From Parachlamydiales bacterium (GTDB taxonomy: Bacteria; Chlamydiota; Chlamydiia; Chlamydiales; Simkaniaceae): a stretch of DNA of 5,559 nt. A program made the translations under genes and the position numbers. Below the pieces are notes generated by a model. The model had not been told where the DNA came from. It made no database searches and saw nothing but the letters and a program-made list of their open reading frames with translations. Within the stretch, counting starts at the first letter, position 1; every line of letters begins with the position of its first letter. Where the stretch lies: positions 1-5,559 of the forward strand of contig DAOWHK010000030.1 in assembly GCA_030641465.1 (NCBI GenBank). The letters are read 5' to 3'. Positions 5,293 to 5,559 of the stretch are shown piece after piece.

Positions 5293-5559
5293 ATGGCAGC
5301 CGTTTCCATAACACCTAGTCTTACTAATCCGCCTCCTTCATTACCCCAACTTAAGGAGTATACCCACCTTCAACTTATCTACATTACGGACCATTTTGAA
5401 GCCGTTGCAGCAATGGTTGGTGGAACAGCGATTGGAACCCTCTATCGGTGCGACCAAGATAGGTCGACCTGGTTTGGGAAGGTTGGAAACGATTTAAACT
5501 TCGATCAAGACGATCCCAACTCTTGGCGCTCACGGACAAAGAAAGGGATGAACGGCGAT
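5293..5559 (+). CDS. Protein of unknown function (partial, C-terminus cut by window edge)
   Basis: An open frame runs from ATG at 5293 to the last base (89 codons, no stop). AGGA at 5282-5285 lies seven bases upstream and a strong promoter precedes it, so the start is well supported. The protein begins MAAVSITPSLTNPPPSLPQL, a Pro/Ser-rich, probably flexible N-terminus. It is followed by a folded-looking region (HLQLIYITDHFEAVAAMVGG, then TAIGTLYRCDQDRSTWFGKV) and a polar, Asp- and Arg/Lys-rich stretch. No signal peptide is visible; a Ser/Thr/Pro-rich, non-cleaved N-terminus would be compatible with a type III substrate in chlamydiae, but this is only a possibility. I do not recognise the family. 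It is transcribed divergently from the toxin operon. Confidence 0.75.
   Translation, partial: MAAVSITPSLTNPPPSLPQLKEYTHLQLIYITDHFEAVAAMVGGTAIGTLYRCDQDRSTWFGKVGNDLNFDQDDPNSWRSRTKKGMNGD

Noticed and set aside
1..5559. CRISPR arrays, tRNA genes, insertion sequences and integrase genes
   Set aside because: I looked on both strands and saw no regularly spaced repeats, cloverleaf-like segments or transposase motifs.

Overview
The window is AT-rich bacterial DNA. It looks like an accessory region of a chlamydia-like (Parachlamydiales) or similar host-associated bacterium. That taxonomic guess rests on memory of the N-terminal module of the large secreted protein (acidic module, then a Lys-rich stretch, then an Ala/Val-rich hydrophobic segment), which resembles proteins from environmental chlamydiae. 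No rRNA, tRNA or core gene is present to confirm it.

Layout: from about 4.7 kb down to the left edge every recognisable gene lies on the minus strand. In transcription order these are: a large secreted multidomain protein ending in an AHH-type HNH/Endo VII-like nuclease domain (3117-4628); a double-CxxC protein overlapping it by 4 bases (2485-3120), resembling SitI6-type immunity proteins; an unrecognised Trp/Gly-rich 197-aa protein (1711-2304); a YhcG/DUF1016 family PD-(D/E)xK nuclease (547-1608); and an Ala-rich six-cysteine protein running off the left edge (1-381). On the right a plus-strand gene of unknown function starts at 5293 behind a good sigma70-like promoter and runs off the right edge.

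The best-supported system is a polymorphic toxin-immunity pair. A signal-peptide-bearing protein with a C-terminal nuclease is translationally coupled (ATGA) to a zinc-ribbon-like protein of an immunity type. The rest of the window looks like a rearranging toxin/immunity or genomic island. The 3' tail of the 197-aa gene is present a second time just downstream of the DUF1016 gene, so the nuclease gene is bracketed by a diverged direct repeat. The 580-base gap at 4710-5292 holds two short protein-like reading frames with no plausible start, probably decayed genes. If the pair works as its relatives do, the immunity protein blocks the nuclease in the cytoplasm. The DUF1016 nuclease may be a mobile or defence passenger that landed next to the cassette.
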